A stretch of 64,000 nt of DNA from Perkinsus olseni (lineage: Eukaryota > Perkinsozoa > Perkinsida > Perkinsidae). The notes beneath the pieces were generated by a model. That model was given only the letters and a program-made list of their open reading frames with translations. It was not told the DNA's origin and searched no databases. Location of the stretch: the NCBI GenBank assembly GCA_013115135.1, contig JABANP010000047.1, forward strand, positions 124,001 through 188,000, written 5' to 3'. Shown here piece by piece: positions 23,209 to 34,840 of the stretch; the stretch's first letter is position 1, and every line of letters starts with the position of its first letter. The position numbers were made by a program, and so were the translations under genes.

Positions 23209-24696
23209 TCAATAAGAGGGTGCCAATGCGTCTTCGGGCGAAACCTTCTCAGAGAAAGAAGGATCCGTCCCACCTACTCTAAATCGGAACCTCCCGAGGA
23301 AATAAGCCTTGGACTCCCGGAACGTCAATCTAGCAATAAGGATACAAGAGAGCCCAAGGGCAATAGGCAACAATATGAAGACCCCATCCCAACTGTAGGT
23401 AGCTATCCATGATACTAGGCCTTGCTGTATGGCAGCTCCACATGCACCAACACCATCAATGATGCCTGCAACCTGACCGACTGCCTCTCTATTTCCTCTG
23501 AGGGCATCTTGTCGACCTAAGTCCGTACAAACCGCTGAAGAAACGACGTTGGCAGCACCGCCGATGAAGAAGCCTGCTAGCGAAAGCATGACGTATAGGT
23601 AGGCAACGGTTGGGTCGTCGATATGCAACAGAGACACCGGGATGAGGGCTAGGAGCTGGAAAAGGAAGAGGGAGGGAGCTCTTCCCGAGCCTGGGACAAC
23701 TGCCATCATATCAGACAACCAACCACAGGCAAGACTTCCGATCACAACACCAATGTTGTAGATGGTATCAAAGAAGTTAGCTTGCTCCGGTGTAAGGTGG
23801 GCGTGCTCATTCAAGTACAGCGGAAGCCAGAAGAACATGGCGTAGTTGACACCCTTGACACACGCATAGGTCAGAGCGTATACCAATACGCCCGGGATGA
23901 GCCATGCCCGCCAGAACTTGATGGGTTGTCTGTTCGCTTGCTCTCCTGCCACTGGTGGCTGTACCTCATCAGAGCAACCACACTCAAGCTCCGCATCTCC
24001 CGATGGTGGTTCGCTATTTCGCATCTGATCCGTGACCCTACAGAGGGCATCATCGAGACTTTTCGGGAGGGTCAATACAGTAAGCAAGCCCACGATGACC
24101 AGTATCACTGCCGGAGTGATGAAGGTAGCGGAAATGACAGTTCTTCCGGTTTCCCCAAACAGAACTATCATGGACGAGGCAAGATTCGCTCCTACTATGT
24201 TACCGACCGCAGCGTTTGTTGCCCAAACACCGAAGATTAAACCTGAATGCATGTCCCCGAAATAGTTGCCCATGATTTTAACGAGGACAGGCCAGACCGC
24301 TGACTGAAAAACACCGTTGAAGACGTTCAAGACATAGTAGAGGTAATACACCCCAGGTGCCGTGAAGAAGACCACAAGTAGACCAAATATGCATTGGTCA
24401 ATGGCAGCGAGAGATACAGCGGCTAACATGACAAGGACAGGGTTATAAATATCCCCGAGTACACCAGTGACGAGCATTCCTATAGCATATGATAACATAA
24501 AGACAACATCCATCACTCCGAAGAAGACTGTAGGATAATCGAACGCGGGGTCCTTCAAAAGGGGGGCCGCACTCGATATCGACTTCCGGGTTGCATGGAC
24601 CATCACATACACCAGGAAGGTCCAGACAAAGGCCAAGACTTGATAAAATAGACGAGGGTTCGGAATAATGTGGGCAATGGTGACCGGGATGATCAT
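23209..24696 (-). CDS. SLC37-like MFS sugar-phosphate transporter, copy 1
   Basis: A single open frame of 495 residues with about 12 hydrophobic spans and no intron, in contrast to neighbouring genes. Family signatures: TFLVYVMVHATRKSISSAAP in helix 1, GVLGDIYNPVLV after helix 2-3, a charged central loop (about residues 225-260, Cys- and Glu-rich), KFWRAWLIPGVL opening the second half, and GIIDGVGACGAAIQQG near helix 11, typical of SLC37/organophosphate:phosphate antiporters. It probably exchanges a sugar phosphate or glycerol phosphate for phosphate across a membrane; substrate and membrane are unknown. ATG at 24696 is well placed before the first helix. It shares long identical tracts with copies 2 and 3, pointing to gene conversion. 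Confidence 0.85.
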   Translation of the reverse strand: MIIPVTIAHIIPNPRLFYQVLAFVWTFLVYVMVHATRKSISSAAPLLKDPAFDYPTVFFGVMDVVFMLSYAIGMLVTGVLGDIYNPVLVMLAAVSLAAIDQCIFGLLVVFFTAPGVYYLYYVLNVFNGVFQSAVWPVLVKIMGNYFGDMHSGLIFGVWATNAAVGNIVGANLASSMIVLFGETGRTVISATFITPAVILVIVGLLTVLTLPKSLDDALCRVTDQMRNSEPPSGDAELECGCSDEVQPPVAGEQANRQPIKFWRAWLIPGVLVYALTYACVKGVNYAMFFWLPLYLNEHAHLTPEQANFFDTIYNIGVVIGSLACGWLSDMMAVVPGSGRAPSLFLFQLLALIPVSLLHIDDPTVAYLYVMLSLAGFFIGGAANVVSSAVCTDLGRQDALRGNREAVGQVAGIIDGVGACGAAIQQGLVSWIATYSWDGVFILLPIALGLSCILIARLTFRESKAYFLGRFRFRVGGTDPSFSEKVSPEDALAPSY

Positions 24697-25453
24697 GGTG
24701 TATCTTCAGTGTCGCGATCAACTTGAAAACGAGACGACCCTGACGCTGCGGTCTTGCGCATGCGTGCTCGCCGCCCAGAAGTTGCCAGGCAAACTGCGTA
24801 CCGCAATCCGAAAAGTGCTTGCTTGGGAAGCCTCTGCCCCTTTCAGAAGGGCTTCTGGAAGCTCGTGAGAGTACTCAGGAGGGGACCAGCAGCTCTTTAC
24901 TCGGGCTGGAGCTGCTATTAGGTGACGCCTTGCGTGCAACGATCGCGTGCATCGATGTGTGCTCACCGATACCGAACATATACTATGGTGAAATGCTGAT
25001 CATGGCGGGAGCAACTCATTGGATACATGTCGCCGTTTTGGTCTACAATGTTACCATGCCTACCACCAATAGGATCGGTCCAACTAGGAGAGACACATAC
25101 ACATTCCTGTGAGAATTCTTGCTAGCGTTCTGGAAGAGGTACGACTGAGCGCCTCGCCTCAAGTGTGGGTGCGATAACCGGACGCCCATTAAGCCGATCG
25201 CAGGTACAGCATTCCGTTGCCGAAGGACGTCGTTGAGATTCAAGTGGCCCCGATCGAGAGGATTTGGGCCGGGCGCGCGCATACTCGGTCAGCTGTTCTC
25301 TTCGCTTCACCTATTCCGTCGCCCATGCTGTGTGACTAGACGGACTCAAATCGTTAACTGGTGAAACAAAGTTCTGTGAACATCGACGTGAGCGTATAAG
25401 AATTCCACAACTGCTGTGATAATAAGTAGTCAAGTACTGCGTTGATGCGCCCC
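24697..25453. other. Spacer upstream of transporter copy 1
   Basis: No gene recognised. Parts (about 24765-24960) resemble the corresponding spacer at about 27000-27200, including the shared stretch TCGCGTGCAACG-like sequence, which fits tandem duplication of transporter plus promoter region. Confidence 0.4.
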
Positions 25454-26935
25454 TCATGGCGCTGCCGAGCCATCCTCCGTGTAGACTTTCTCAGAGGAAG
25501 CGGCGGCGTCCGCACTATCTACTCTAGTTCGACACCTTCCGAGGAAATAAGCCTTGGACTCCCGGAACGCTAATCTGGCAATAAGAATACAAGAGAGCCC
25601 AAGAGCGACAGACAGCAATATAAAGACTCCATTCCAACTGTAGGTAGCTATCCATGATACTAGGCCTTGCTGTATGGCAGCGCCACCTGCACCAACACCA
25701 TCAATGATGCCTGCGACCTGGCTCATTGCTTCCCTATTCCCCTTGAGGGCATCTTGTCGGCCCAAATCAGCACAGACGGCTGAAACTAAGACGATGGCAG
25801 CGCCACCGATGAAGAAGCCGGCCAGGAAAAGCATGACGTACAGATAGGCAACAGTTGGGTCGTCGATACGCAACAGAGACACCGGGATGAGGGCTAGGAG
25901 CTGGAAAAGGAAGAGGGAGGGAGCTCTTCCCGAGCCTGGGACAACTGCCATCATATCAGACAACCAACCACAGGCAAGACTTCCAACCACGACGCCGAGA
26001 CTGTAAATGGTGTCACAGAAGTCAGCATGCTTTGGTGTGAGGTGAGCATGCTCATTCAAGTACAGCGGTGTCCAGAAGAACATGGCGTCATTAACACCTT
26101 TTACACAGGCGTAGGTCAAGGCTGATAACAATACGCCCGGGATGAGCCATGCCCGCCAGAACTTGATGGGTTGTCTGTTCGCTTGCTCTCCTGCCACTGG
26201 TGGCTGTACCTCCTCAGTGCAACCACACTCAAGCTCCGCATCTCCCGATGGTGGCTCGCTATTTCGCGTCTGATCCGTGGCCCTGCAAAGGGCCTCATTG
26301 AGACTTCTCGGGAGGGTCAATACGGTGAGCAAGCCCACGATAACCAGTATCACTGCCGGGACCATCAATGTAGCGGAAATGACCGTTCTTCCGGTTTGGC
26401 CGAATACGACGATCATAAGGGAGGCAAGGTTGCCTCCTACTATGTTGCCTACCGCGATGTTCGTAGCCCATACACCGAAGATCACACCCGAGTGCATGTT
26501 GCCAAAATAGTTCGACATAATCTTGATGAGAACCGGCCAAATAGCAGATTGAAAGACACCATTACAAGCGTATAAGACGTAGTATAGGTAATACACCCCA
26601 GGTGTCGTGAAGAAGACGACGAGTATACCAAATGTGCATTGGTCAATGGCAGCGAGAGATACAGCGGCTAACATAACAAGGACAGGGTTATAAATATCCC
26701 CGAGTACGCCAGTGACGACCATTCCTATAGCATATGATAACATAAAGACAACATCCATCACTCCGAAGAAGACTGTAGGATAATCGAACGCGGGGTCCTT
26801 CAAAAGGGGGGCCGCACTCGATATCGACTTTCGGGTTGCCTCAACCATCACATACACCAGGAAAGTCCACAAGAAGGCCAGGACTTGATAAAATAGACGA
26901 GGGTTCGAGATAGAGCGAGCAATAGTGGAAATCAT
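25454..26935 (-). CDS. SLC37-like MFS sugar-phosphate transporter, copy 2
   Basis: A single open frame of 493 residues from the ATG at 26935 (MISTIARSISNPRLF); a TTG-initiated extension upstream is disregarded. It is very similar to copy 1 through most of its length, with the same TRKSISSAAP, GDIYNPVLV, KFWRAWLIPGVL and GIIDGVGAGGAA motifs. Differences cluster in patches, for example SALTYACVKGVNDAMFFWTP where copy 1 has YALTYACVKGVNYAMFFWLP. The change of that conserved Tyr to Asp in a helix and Gly to Cys in others may alter substrate choice. It lies in tandem with copies 1 and 3 on the same strand and is intronless. Confidence 0.85.
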   Translation of the reverse strand: MISTIARSISNPRLFYQVLAFLWTFLVYVMVEATRKSISSAAPLLKDPAFDYPTVFFGVMDVVFMLSYAIGMVVTGVLGDIYNPVLVMLAAVSLAAIDQCTFGILVVFFTTPGVYYLYYVLYACNGVFQSAIWPVLIKIMSNYFGNMHSGVIFGVWATNIAVGNIVGGNLASLMIVVFGQTGRTVISATLMVPAVILVIVGLLTVLTLPRSLNEALCRATDQTRNSEPPSGDAELECGCTEEVQPPVAGEQANRQPIKFWRAWLIPGVLLSALTYACVKGVNDAMFFWTPLYLNEHAHLTPKHADFCDTIYSLGVVVGSLACGWLSDMMAVVPGSGRAPSLFLFQLLALIPVSLLRIDDPTVAYLYVMLFLAGFFIGGAAIVLVSAVCADLGRQDALKGNREAMSQVAGIIDGVGAGGAAIQQGLVSWIATYSWNGVFILLSVALGLSCILIARLAFRESKAYFLGRCRTRVDSADAAASSEKVYTEDGSAAP

Positions 26936-28218
26936 GGTATCATCCAAATCCGGTAATGAATTGAGAGTTCAGCTACTTGGAGACAAAGCCATCACGGCAT
27001 GGTCTTGCGCGTACGTTCTGTATCTTGGATGTCGCGATACGCCATTTGCATAGACGTCAGTGGGATCCGTGCGTAAGTGGCATCTGCCTTTCTGAGGACG
27101 GCTCTTCCGAGCTCGGGAAGGTGCCCGGCACGAGCTTAGAGAAAATCTTTCCGAGTTGGAATTGGACCTCGAGTGAAACCTCGCGTGCAACGCTAGCGGA
27201 GTCGGAGCGCCGCGACGCCGATACCGTCGCTAGTACGGTCCAACTGGAGGCCATCTCGCGGATGTTCCTCATTAGCGCGGCAAAAATATAGAAGACGAAA
27301 GTTTCGTCCCGAAAGGAGGATTGTGAGAAGCCGTGCCAGGGAAACCCGCTAGGCGCTTTCGGGCTGTCCCTGTACACTCAACTGTACGCGGGCCCAGAAA
27401 GAAAAGTATGTTACGCTCCGTCTATGTTTATGCGTGCAGAGTAGTCTGGGCAATAGCTCTTTCATAAGATCCATCTCACAAGCTCCCTTTGGCCTTGTGT
27501 TCCACGTATGAGATAGAAGACTACAACAACGTACTCGGAACAACTAGCTCTCAGCGATACAGTCAGCGACGCTCACATTTCTTCCTTCGCTCTCATCCAC
27601 ACTCAATACGCGGCAGAAGGAACCGGGTTTTGTCTACGACATCGTTTGAGCTAGAGCCCAATGGAGTTCAACTCAGCTCGTGCAACAACTCCCAGACAAA
27701 ACCCCGTTGCCTTCACATGAACATATTACTGTCATGTTGCATATCTGGACCAAACGTCGCGAGGGGTTTACCTTGTTAAGGATCATAGTGCGAATGACAG
27801 TGACTCGTTGATTCTGAAAATCTTGAAAACCCCGGCTCACCCCTCGAACCAGCACCCGCAATGCGGATTCCAAAAACCGCCTCACAAATTGTGGGCCACA
27901 ATATTGTAACATACCAGACTACGGCCTCTCTAGCTCAGGATTCCCTAGGCGGCTGACACTCAACCTACTCGCTCCCCATTGCCTATCAGGTGGAGCGTCT
28001 ATCAATGGAGATACGCTCATGTTCCAGGTTACACCGCACCAACTACAACCGGATTCATCTACTTCACTAGGGACTCAAGGCACTGAAGTGATTAAGAGAA
28101 ATGACATCAGCTCCTCTACAACGGCGGTAGAATTAAATACGCGGAGATTATAGTACGAGTGAATTCTAATGGAAGGCATTGCCGGGTAAGATAAACACGG
28201 AAAAATATTCACAAATAT
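26936..28218. other. Spacer upstream of transporter copy 2
   Basis: No recognisable gene. About 27000-27250 resembles the spacer upstream of copy 1. A short perfect palindrome, GACGAAAGTTTCGTC, lies near 27294-27310. The rest (27400-28200) shows no structure that I can explain. Confidence 0.4.
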
Positions 28219-29649
28219 TCACTTAGAAACGTTATCACAACTCTGCTGCCTCGAAGCTCTGAGGCCCCTGAGGAACCCTCTAGTCTCTTTATAGGCTCGT
28301 GTCCCAAGAAGAATACAAGAGAGCCCAAGGGCAATAGGCAACAATATGAAGACCCCATCCCAACTGTAGGTAGCTATCCATGATACTAGGCCTTGCTGTA
28401 TGGCAGCTCCACATGCACCCGTGCCGTCGATGATACCTGTTACTTGACTTACTGCTTTACGATTGCCCTTGAGAGCATCCTGCCGACCAATGTCTGTGCA
28501 TATAACAGAACCAACAAGATTGGAAGCACCACCAATTAGGAAGCCAGCCAAGAGAAGCATCACGCTCAAGTAAGCTACAGTGGGGTCGTCCACGTGCAGC
28601 AAGGACACGGGTATCAGAGCGAGAAAAATAAATAGGAAGAGCGATGGCGATCTTCCCGATTCCTGGACCCGAGCCATGTAATCGGATACCCATCCGCAGA
28701 CTATACACCCAAACACCGTGCCGATGTTGTAAAGCATATCAAACAGGTTGGCCTTCTCGGGTGAGATGTCGGCATGCTCATTCAGGTAGAGTGGGAGCCA
28801 GAAGAACATGGCGTAGTTGACACCCTTCACACATGCATAGGTCAGAGCGAATATTAATACGCCTGGGATGAGCCATGCCCGCCAGAACTTAATTGGCTTC
28901 TCGTCGTCCTCATTTTGCATAGCAGCACCATCAGCATCGACGTGGCTCTCATCGCTGTCGCTGCTAGGAACAGTCTGACGCATTGCTGAACCAGTATTGG
29001 CAAGAGCAAGCTCTAGGCTTGCTGGGAGAAGAAGGAAAGTCAACAACGTCACAATAACCACGATCAGAACCGGAGAAATGAAAGTGGCAGCAATAACAAT
29101 CTTGCCGGTTTCACCGAAAATAACAATCATAAGAGAAGCTAAACTCGAGCCGACGATGTTCCCAACGGCCGAGTTGGTAGCCCAAAAACCGAATACCAAT
29201 CCAGAGTGCAAGTGACTGAAGTAATCTCCCATTACCTTAACCAGCACGGGCCAAATGGCAGACTGAGCGGCACCGTTAAGGCCGTTAAGGACGTAATACA
29301 AATAATGAAAACCCTTAGAGGTATAAGACACGATAAGGAGCCCACAAAGACATTGGACGGCCGCAGCCAGAACGACGAAGAGCAGAACAACCAGCATTGG
29401 GTTGAAGATATCTCCGAGAATACCAGTGAATAACATGGCAATAGCGTAGGAGATCATGAAAACAACATCCATCGCGCCAAAGAACGCCGTAGGGTATCCA
29501 AACTCCTCGGCCTTAAGCAACGGGGCGGCGCTGGAAATGGACTTTCGCATTGCATGAACCATCACATAGACCAGAAAGGTGAGAGTGAACGCCAAGACCT
29601 GGTAGAACAAGGCTGGCTTTGGCACGATCCGTGAGAAGTTGATGAACAT
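28219..29649 (-). CDS. SLC37-like MFS sugar-phosphate transporter, copy 3
   Basis: A single open frame of 476 residues starting MFINFSRIVPKPALF, with the same 12-span layout and motifs as copies 1 and 2 (HAMRKSISSAAP, GILGDIFNPMLV, KFWRAWLIPGVLIF, GIIDGTGACGAAIQQG). It is the most diverged copy overall, and its central loop and tail differ. Even so, 28313-28419 is identical over 107 bp to 23342-23448 of copy 1, an island too similar for its surroundings. No introns. Role as for copy 1; the divergence suggests a different substrate or membrane. Confidence 0.85.
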   Translation of the reverse strand: MFINFSRIVPKPALFYQVLAFTLTFLVYVMVHAMRKSISSAAPLLKAEEFGYPTAFFGAMDVVFMISYAIAMLFTGILGDIFNPMLVVLLFVVLAAAVQCLCGLLIVSYTSKGFHYLYYVLNGLNGAAQSAIWPVLVKVMGDYFSHLHSGLVFGFWATNSAVGNIVGSSLASLMIVIFGETGKIVIAATFISPVLIVVIVTLLTFLLLPASLELALANTGSAMRQTVPSSDSDESHVDADGAAMQNEDDEKPIKFWRAWLIPGVLIFALTYACVKGVNYAMFFWLPLYLNEHADISPEKANLFDMLYNIGTVFGCIVCGWVSDYMARVQESGRSPSLFLFIFLALIPVSLLHVDDPTVAYLSVMLLLAGFLIGGASNLVGSVICTDIGRQDALKGNRKAVSQVTGIIDGTGACGAAIQQGLVSWIATYSWDGVFILLPIALGLSCILLGTRAYKETRGFLRGLRASRQQSCDNVSK

Positions 29650-30177
29650 GATGATGATTCCTGGCGGGATGAACAGGGGCTCGTGTGATTGATGGAGATG
29701 TGCGCAGGTTGGGAAGCTAGACGAGAGCTAAGTTGAGTCGAGTCACACAAATCCGCTAGCTAGTGGTCACCTCTCTGTCTCTCTTGGTGCCCAACTGTAC
29801 ATCGCAAAAGGCCACTCATGTGCACTTATAGGTCGCCAAGCCATGGTGTTCCTGTTCGGTCTGTAGTCCGCGGCGCCTCGGGCTTTCCGAATAGTCGACC
29901 GAACTGTTGTGTACAGGGGGACAGCTACAACGAGGATGCAGCGGCATGGAGGTTATGAGTGTTGGCATTCAACATTTTCAAGATACAATCGGTTCTGATG
30001 TGACTATTAGTAGTAGTGTGGCTTGCGATAGAGAAGCTGAGCGCCCCGCATAGCTTCGCTCCGTCTTCCCGAACTCTACATCACTGTGTCAATTCAACCG
30101 TAGGACACCTCACGTGAACACTGTGGGGCTAGCCAGGGCCAATCGTTCTGAGAATCTTCCAGAGGTAGTTCTCATTA
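29650..30177. other. Intergenic between transporter copy 3 and the next gene
   Basis: No coding sequence recognised. A one-mismatch copy of the intron-associated 12-mer (GCTTCGCTCCGT) is at 30053-30064, here apparently outside a gene or in an untranslated intron. Confidence 0.4.
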
Positions 30178-32145
30178 TCAACATGCGGGGTTGTAGCACC
30201 AAGTCTCGGTGGGAACAGCATAACGCAGCATCGCTCCAATACCGATGAGCATGAATGTTAAGATGCTCATTAACAAACAGAAGAGGTAGATGTACCTACC
30301 ATGGCCGAGTTGACGCCCCTAAAGCAGCTCGATGTACCTGTTGATGTAGCTGCCAATCTGTGAGCACTCGGGTTCATCGAAGAAAAGTGTAGGGTCGTTA
30401 CTCGAACCCCAAGAGCAGAACTGTTTGGTCGCGTAACCGAAGGATGCATTAGTTCGGAAGGCCTCGTACGGGTCGTCGGGATTCTTGGCCTTCCTGAACG
30501 TGCAGAGGTAGCAGGGCCCTCGGCAGCTGCGAGGCTACACTAGCAGGCTCAAAGGCTGTTGGCCTCGGTAATTGGACGGTATACACGACTCCACTGTGGT
30601 ACTGGCTATGTCATCATCGCAGGGAAGCACGGACGCAGCACTGCCTTGGATCTGGGGAAGAGTTGGTACTAGCTTCAACTTGAAAATACACAAAGACACC
30701 TTTGGCACGTTCAATCTGTCAATACGATTGTTAATTCTCTTCAACGCAGCTTCGTTGGTAGTAGACTCTCCCACGTACAAGCAACGACAGTAGACATCCT
30801 AAATGAGCCACAATCTCGACAGCTGGGCCATCGGGAGGGGAAGCTGTGGAACACGGAGGCCTGCCGCTTGACAGACGTACCCGAAACATCTTCTGGCCGG
30901 GAATATCAATACCGTAATAGGGACAAGTCTGCTCAAACTGAGAGCTTGCCTTGTACAGAAAGTTCACATTCGAAGAGTCATGAACGACTCTAATCCGGTT
31001 CACGTCGGTGTCCTGCAGGTGCACCCAACACAGGTTGCACAACTGCCGCTGCTGGTCAGTACCATGCAGTCGTGGTGGAGCACCCAACACCGTTGGCATC
31101 GGGTCGGATAGACGACCCTCACGTCGAAGCGACCACTGAACATGGACTTGTACGCAGGAGAGTTGCACTCTCGTAGATGGGCCTCCATGTCAGCTTGATG
31201 GGGCAGACCTGGGCCTTGACAGTGCTCGCTAAAGTAGTATCTACTCAGGCTCGGAGTAATGGCGGCTGATCGGCGTGTCGACCTATCTGCAGTTCATGAG
31301 CTGGTTGTAGACACAGTCGTCTTGGAAGTTGATGCAGTTGTGCGTCCGAGCTGTCACTCCGAAGCACTCTCGGGCCGCCGCCATCTGTTGATCGATCGGA
31401 AAAGGTGACCCACAGCAGCAGCAGCAGCCTTACTCTGATAAGGAGGCCTACTACCAAGGAGCCAGCTACGACTAGGACGAAGCGAGCTATCCAAGGGCCA
31501 TGCTTGCACAGACCACCCAAGAAGCCAACCTGTGGCGGCGGCGGGGGCGAACGGTCATCAGCCCGGTCATCAGCCTACTCGCCATGTCATCTGGTCAAGG
31601 TCAAGCTCAGCGACAGGCAAGTTAGAGAAGAACTTGAAGCCGAAGCTCATAAGGAAGCAGACGACAAGGAGCAGACCATAGAAGGCGGCCACCACAAACA
31701 TGTAGACCTCCAACGATCGGATCTGGGCAATGGTGATGGTCGGAACAACAAGGAGGAGCGCTACAGCAGCTACTGTGGACATGCTGCAGGAGGTGTCGAG
31801 GACTGTGGACACACCGCCGAAGCCGGTCTTTCTCACACTGCCAGGTCTTCCGGAAATATCTAGCGAAGGTCCAAAACGATTGGGCATCCTAAGGACACTG
31901 GGTGATGGTGACACGGGTGGTGACACTCACGACGAATGGTGGGTCCCTCGTGTAGAACTTGAGAGCCTCTCCGTCTACTATGGTGTTGGAGGACTGCACA
32001 CACTCATCGAGCAAGTTGTCGGGGCCAAACCCAGTATGCATTCGGAAGGGGAAATAAATGAATAGAAACAGCCCTAGCGGGAAGTGGTGGCAAGAGAGGC
32101 CACGCAGGCAGCTCTACCGATGATTGAGACGTTCATCTTGAGCTT
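30178..32145 (-). CDS. Cys-rich multi-span membrane protein, unrecognised
   Basis: Multi-exon minus-strand gene with a tetraspan-like layout. It has an N-terminal hydrophobic stretch (about 32060, GLFLFIYFPF), two more spans (about 31600-31740, FVVAAFYGLLLVVCFLMSF, and about 31440-31510, FVLVVAGSLVVGLLIR), and then a Cys-rich extramembrane region in three exons (ECFGVTARTHNCINF at about 31340; CNLCWVHLQDTD at about 31030; CYLCTFRKAKNPDDP at about 30490). A last span (YIYLFCLLMSILTFMLIGIG) precedes the stop at 30178. Two joins are supported by frame: the exon ending SYIN is spliced to RYIYLF, and GLLIR to MAAARECFG. A tetraspanin-like role is possible but no diagnostic motif is visible. The start is uncertain. 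Confidence 0.5.
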
Positions 32146-32433
32146 GAAAAATGAGGCCAGACGGTAGCTGGACCTCCGCCGTTTGAAGTGCTCAGCCTGG
32201 TTGTCGACGAAGCCGGTGCAGAGGCCGATGATGGTGCCTGGCAGGTGGGCCTCGGTTGCAGGGCAGTGAGGCGATATACCTATCACAGGCAGTCGTGTCC
32301 ATGGACTGTCCTTCCCCATTGGTGAGTGATAACAGAGAGAACAAAGCGCTGCTGCAGTATAGCCGTCAGTGATGGCCACCATCACCCTCCCATCTGATTG
32401 TCTATAATCGACACTAATCAACCTAAGATACTA

Positions 32434-32606
32434 CAGGGTGGTGCAACATAAAGCACACAGTTTCAAGCATTGGACAACTGCGGTTGAGATTTTGGGTTTA
32501 TGGGTTTTAGATGGTGCTTACTCCAATTCTGAAGTACGTTTGGGTTGACCTTTTCTCTGTAACTCAGCAGCTTCAAGTTGTGTGCTTTATGTTGCCCCAC
32601 CCTGTA
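32434..32606. mobile_element. Mariner-type MITE, about 169 bp
   Basis: Terminal inverted repeats of about 35 bp bound the element: CAGGGTGGTGCAACATAAAG at the left (from 32436), and its imperfect complement at the right, ending CCCCACCCTG at 32604. TA dinucleotides flank both ends (32434-32435 and 32605-32606), as expected for Tc1/mariner target-site duplication, and the CAGGGTG terminus is also typical. There is no coding capacity inside. Confidence 0.85.
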
Positions 32607-32890
32607 CAATTAACGATAACGCAATTCACGCGCCACCGGAGTCCGGCGACCGGACACAGACACGACCCTGTAAGCAGCAGCCACCGGACACTCCTGTTGT
32701 TATCTCATCATATCACGGCTATGCTCTCGGAAGGCCGTGACAATGCGGACTCGGTGGCGATAGCAGGCCTTATACCGCCGCTCTGACCATCGCCTTCACC
32801 CGTCAGGACTTACCAACACAACACTACTACTGGTAGGACGTACAAATGATAATAATAGTGCTACTCAAGGCAGCTGCTGCTGTTGCCGCC

Positions 32891-34840
32891 CTACTGCTGT
32901 TGTTGGCGTTGATGCTGTTGGGCATAGTAAGCTGAGCACTTAGCAGCATATTCAGCCATCTGCTTCTGATAGGTGGCCAGCGCTGCTGCGTACTCCTCCA
33001 ACGAGGACGTCGCCTTCACAGCCTGACCAGCGTACGGAGGGCCACCAGCAGGAGTAGTAGGCCCCGGGCTGAGCACTCGACGCTGGTATCGCCTGCTGCT
33101 GCTGCTGTTGACCATATATGCCAGCATAAGGCATAGACCCGCTACTGCTGCTGCTGCTGCTGGCACCACCATAGACCCCCAGACCTCCCGACGCCTGCTG
33201 TTGTTTCGGCGCTTGCTGCTGCTGCTGGGCCGGGTAATTCATTCCGTACTGCTGTTGTTGGCCGGGAGTGGAGTACTGGGCTGCGCTGAGAGGAGTAGTG
33301 GCAGAAGGCTGTTGAGGGTAAGGTGTAGGGGCCATGGCGGCATGCCTTCCGAAGGTAGGGACCGCAGCAGCAGTAGTGGCGGCGGCGGTGGGCTGTTGTT
33401 TCACCAGCCTGCTGGCCGTAGTAGCTCGCTGCCGCCGACATCTGGGCAGCCCTAGAGGCCATGTCCATCATACCAGTATTAGCAGGCCGTGATGACTGAG
33501 CGTAGGGTTGAGGTGGCAGGGGGCTCCTCGACTGGTAGGCCGCTGTTGCTGGTGTGCTCATCATGGTAGGGCCTGCGTGCTGCTGCTGTTGCCATTGAGG
33601 GGCAGCGGCTGGGGACCTGACACGCCACTGGTGACCAGGCCGAACACGGTGGCTGGAGGGACGCTGAGGTCGGCAGGAGCCCTCCCTTACCCGTACGACC
33701 CGAAGCCTGGTCTAGGCATGGGCATCCCCAAGGGCTGAGCGGCAGTAGGGGGTTGGGCCGTCGGCTGTTGTTGCTGCTGCTGCATCGGAGGCCTGTAGGA
33801 AGCGATAGTTAAGCGATGACCGCGGCACTCCCCCTCCTCCTCACCGTTGCTGCTGCTGCTGCTGGCCATACGACAGCCGCTGCTGATAAGGAGAAGGTAA
33901 TGGACTAGGGTACGGCCTGGGAACGAAAAATGCATAACCCATCCGACGGAGCGATGCACCACCTCAATGGTTGCTGCTGCTGTTGTGGGAGTGGTTCACG
34001 TCTCGGCGTCGAACCCCCACCAGGCATCGGCGGCCGCTGCTGGTCATACGGCGGTGCAGCGACCCTGACGACCACAACACCGTCACCGACCCTCCGATCA
34101 CCTATCTTACCTCTGCCGTTTATCCGGCATGCCACCACCATCAGCCTGCCCCAGCTGCCTCTTCTCACTGTAACTGCCATCAACACCCCATCAGTCCTCC
34201 GCCCCTCCCCTTCCTGCCCACCTTGCCGCCACTGCCGACGTCCTCACCGGCGCCGCCTTGATCCGGGCCTCCCTCTCACGCTCCATCTTCTCCTTCTGTT
34301 CCTTCGCCAACTTCTCCCTCATCTCCCTATCCTTCTCCAGCTGCTCCCTCATCTTCGCCTCCCTCTCCGCCCGCTCCTTGGCCAGCTTATCCGCCAGCTC
34401 CCTGTCTCGCTTCGCCTGTTCCTTCGCCTCGATCTCCGACCACACCTTTTGACAGGAGTCGTTCTTAGCATCCTGACCGAGGAGGAACCCTTAACCACAA
34501 TTTCGAGGCGCGCGAGAATTACCATGGGAGAAACATGCCAGCCCCCTATAAATTCCTCCTTGTTTCCCCCTGCCCAACCAGGCACCATCGCAGTGAATTG
34601 ATACTCAGTCCGCTGCTCACCACCATCATCAACCTACAGCGAGTGTGGCTGTACGGTGGGTAATGACCAGCCCGGCTTGTACTACCTCCCGCTTTGCCTC
34701 TTGGAACTGGATGACCTCTTCTCCCTCACCTCCCTCCGGGAAGCATCTCCTTCAGCCTAGCTGTAGTGGCAGGTATTATGGAGTTACCATAACTACTACC
34801 TGCAACGATGATAATAATAGAACAGTCGGTGGGAAGACGT
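32891..34840 (-). CDS. Gln/Ala/Ser-rich protein with charged coiled coil
   Basis: Multi-exon minus-strand gene. An upstream exon (about 34200-34455) encodes a long Lys/Arg/Glu coiled coil (WSEIEAKEQAKRDRELADKL and onward). It is preceded by an intron carrying a GCGCGC element (about 34450-34530), and possibly by exons reading EEVIQFQEAKREVVQAGL and FTAMVPGWAGGNKEEF. The remainder is low-complexity sequence rich in Gln, Ala, Ser, Pro and Tyr. The last exon ends with EEYAAALATYQKQMAEYAAK, AYYAQQHQ and TAG at 32891. Such Tyr/Gln tails occur in RNA-binding proteins, and this is suggestive only. Reading frames change between low-complexity exons, and exon limits are uncertain. Confidence 0.4.

Noticed and set aside
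33108..33455. Plus-strand frames opposite the Gln-rich gene
   Set aside because: Leu/Gly/Arg-rich translations are the antisense of CAG and GCT repeats.
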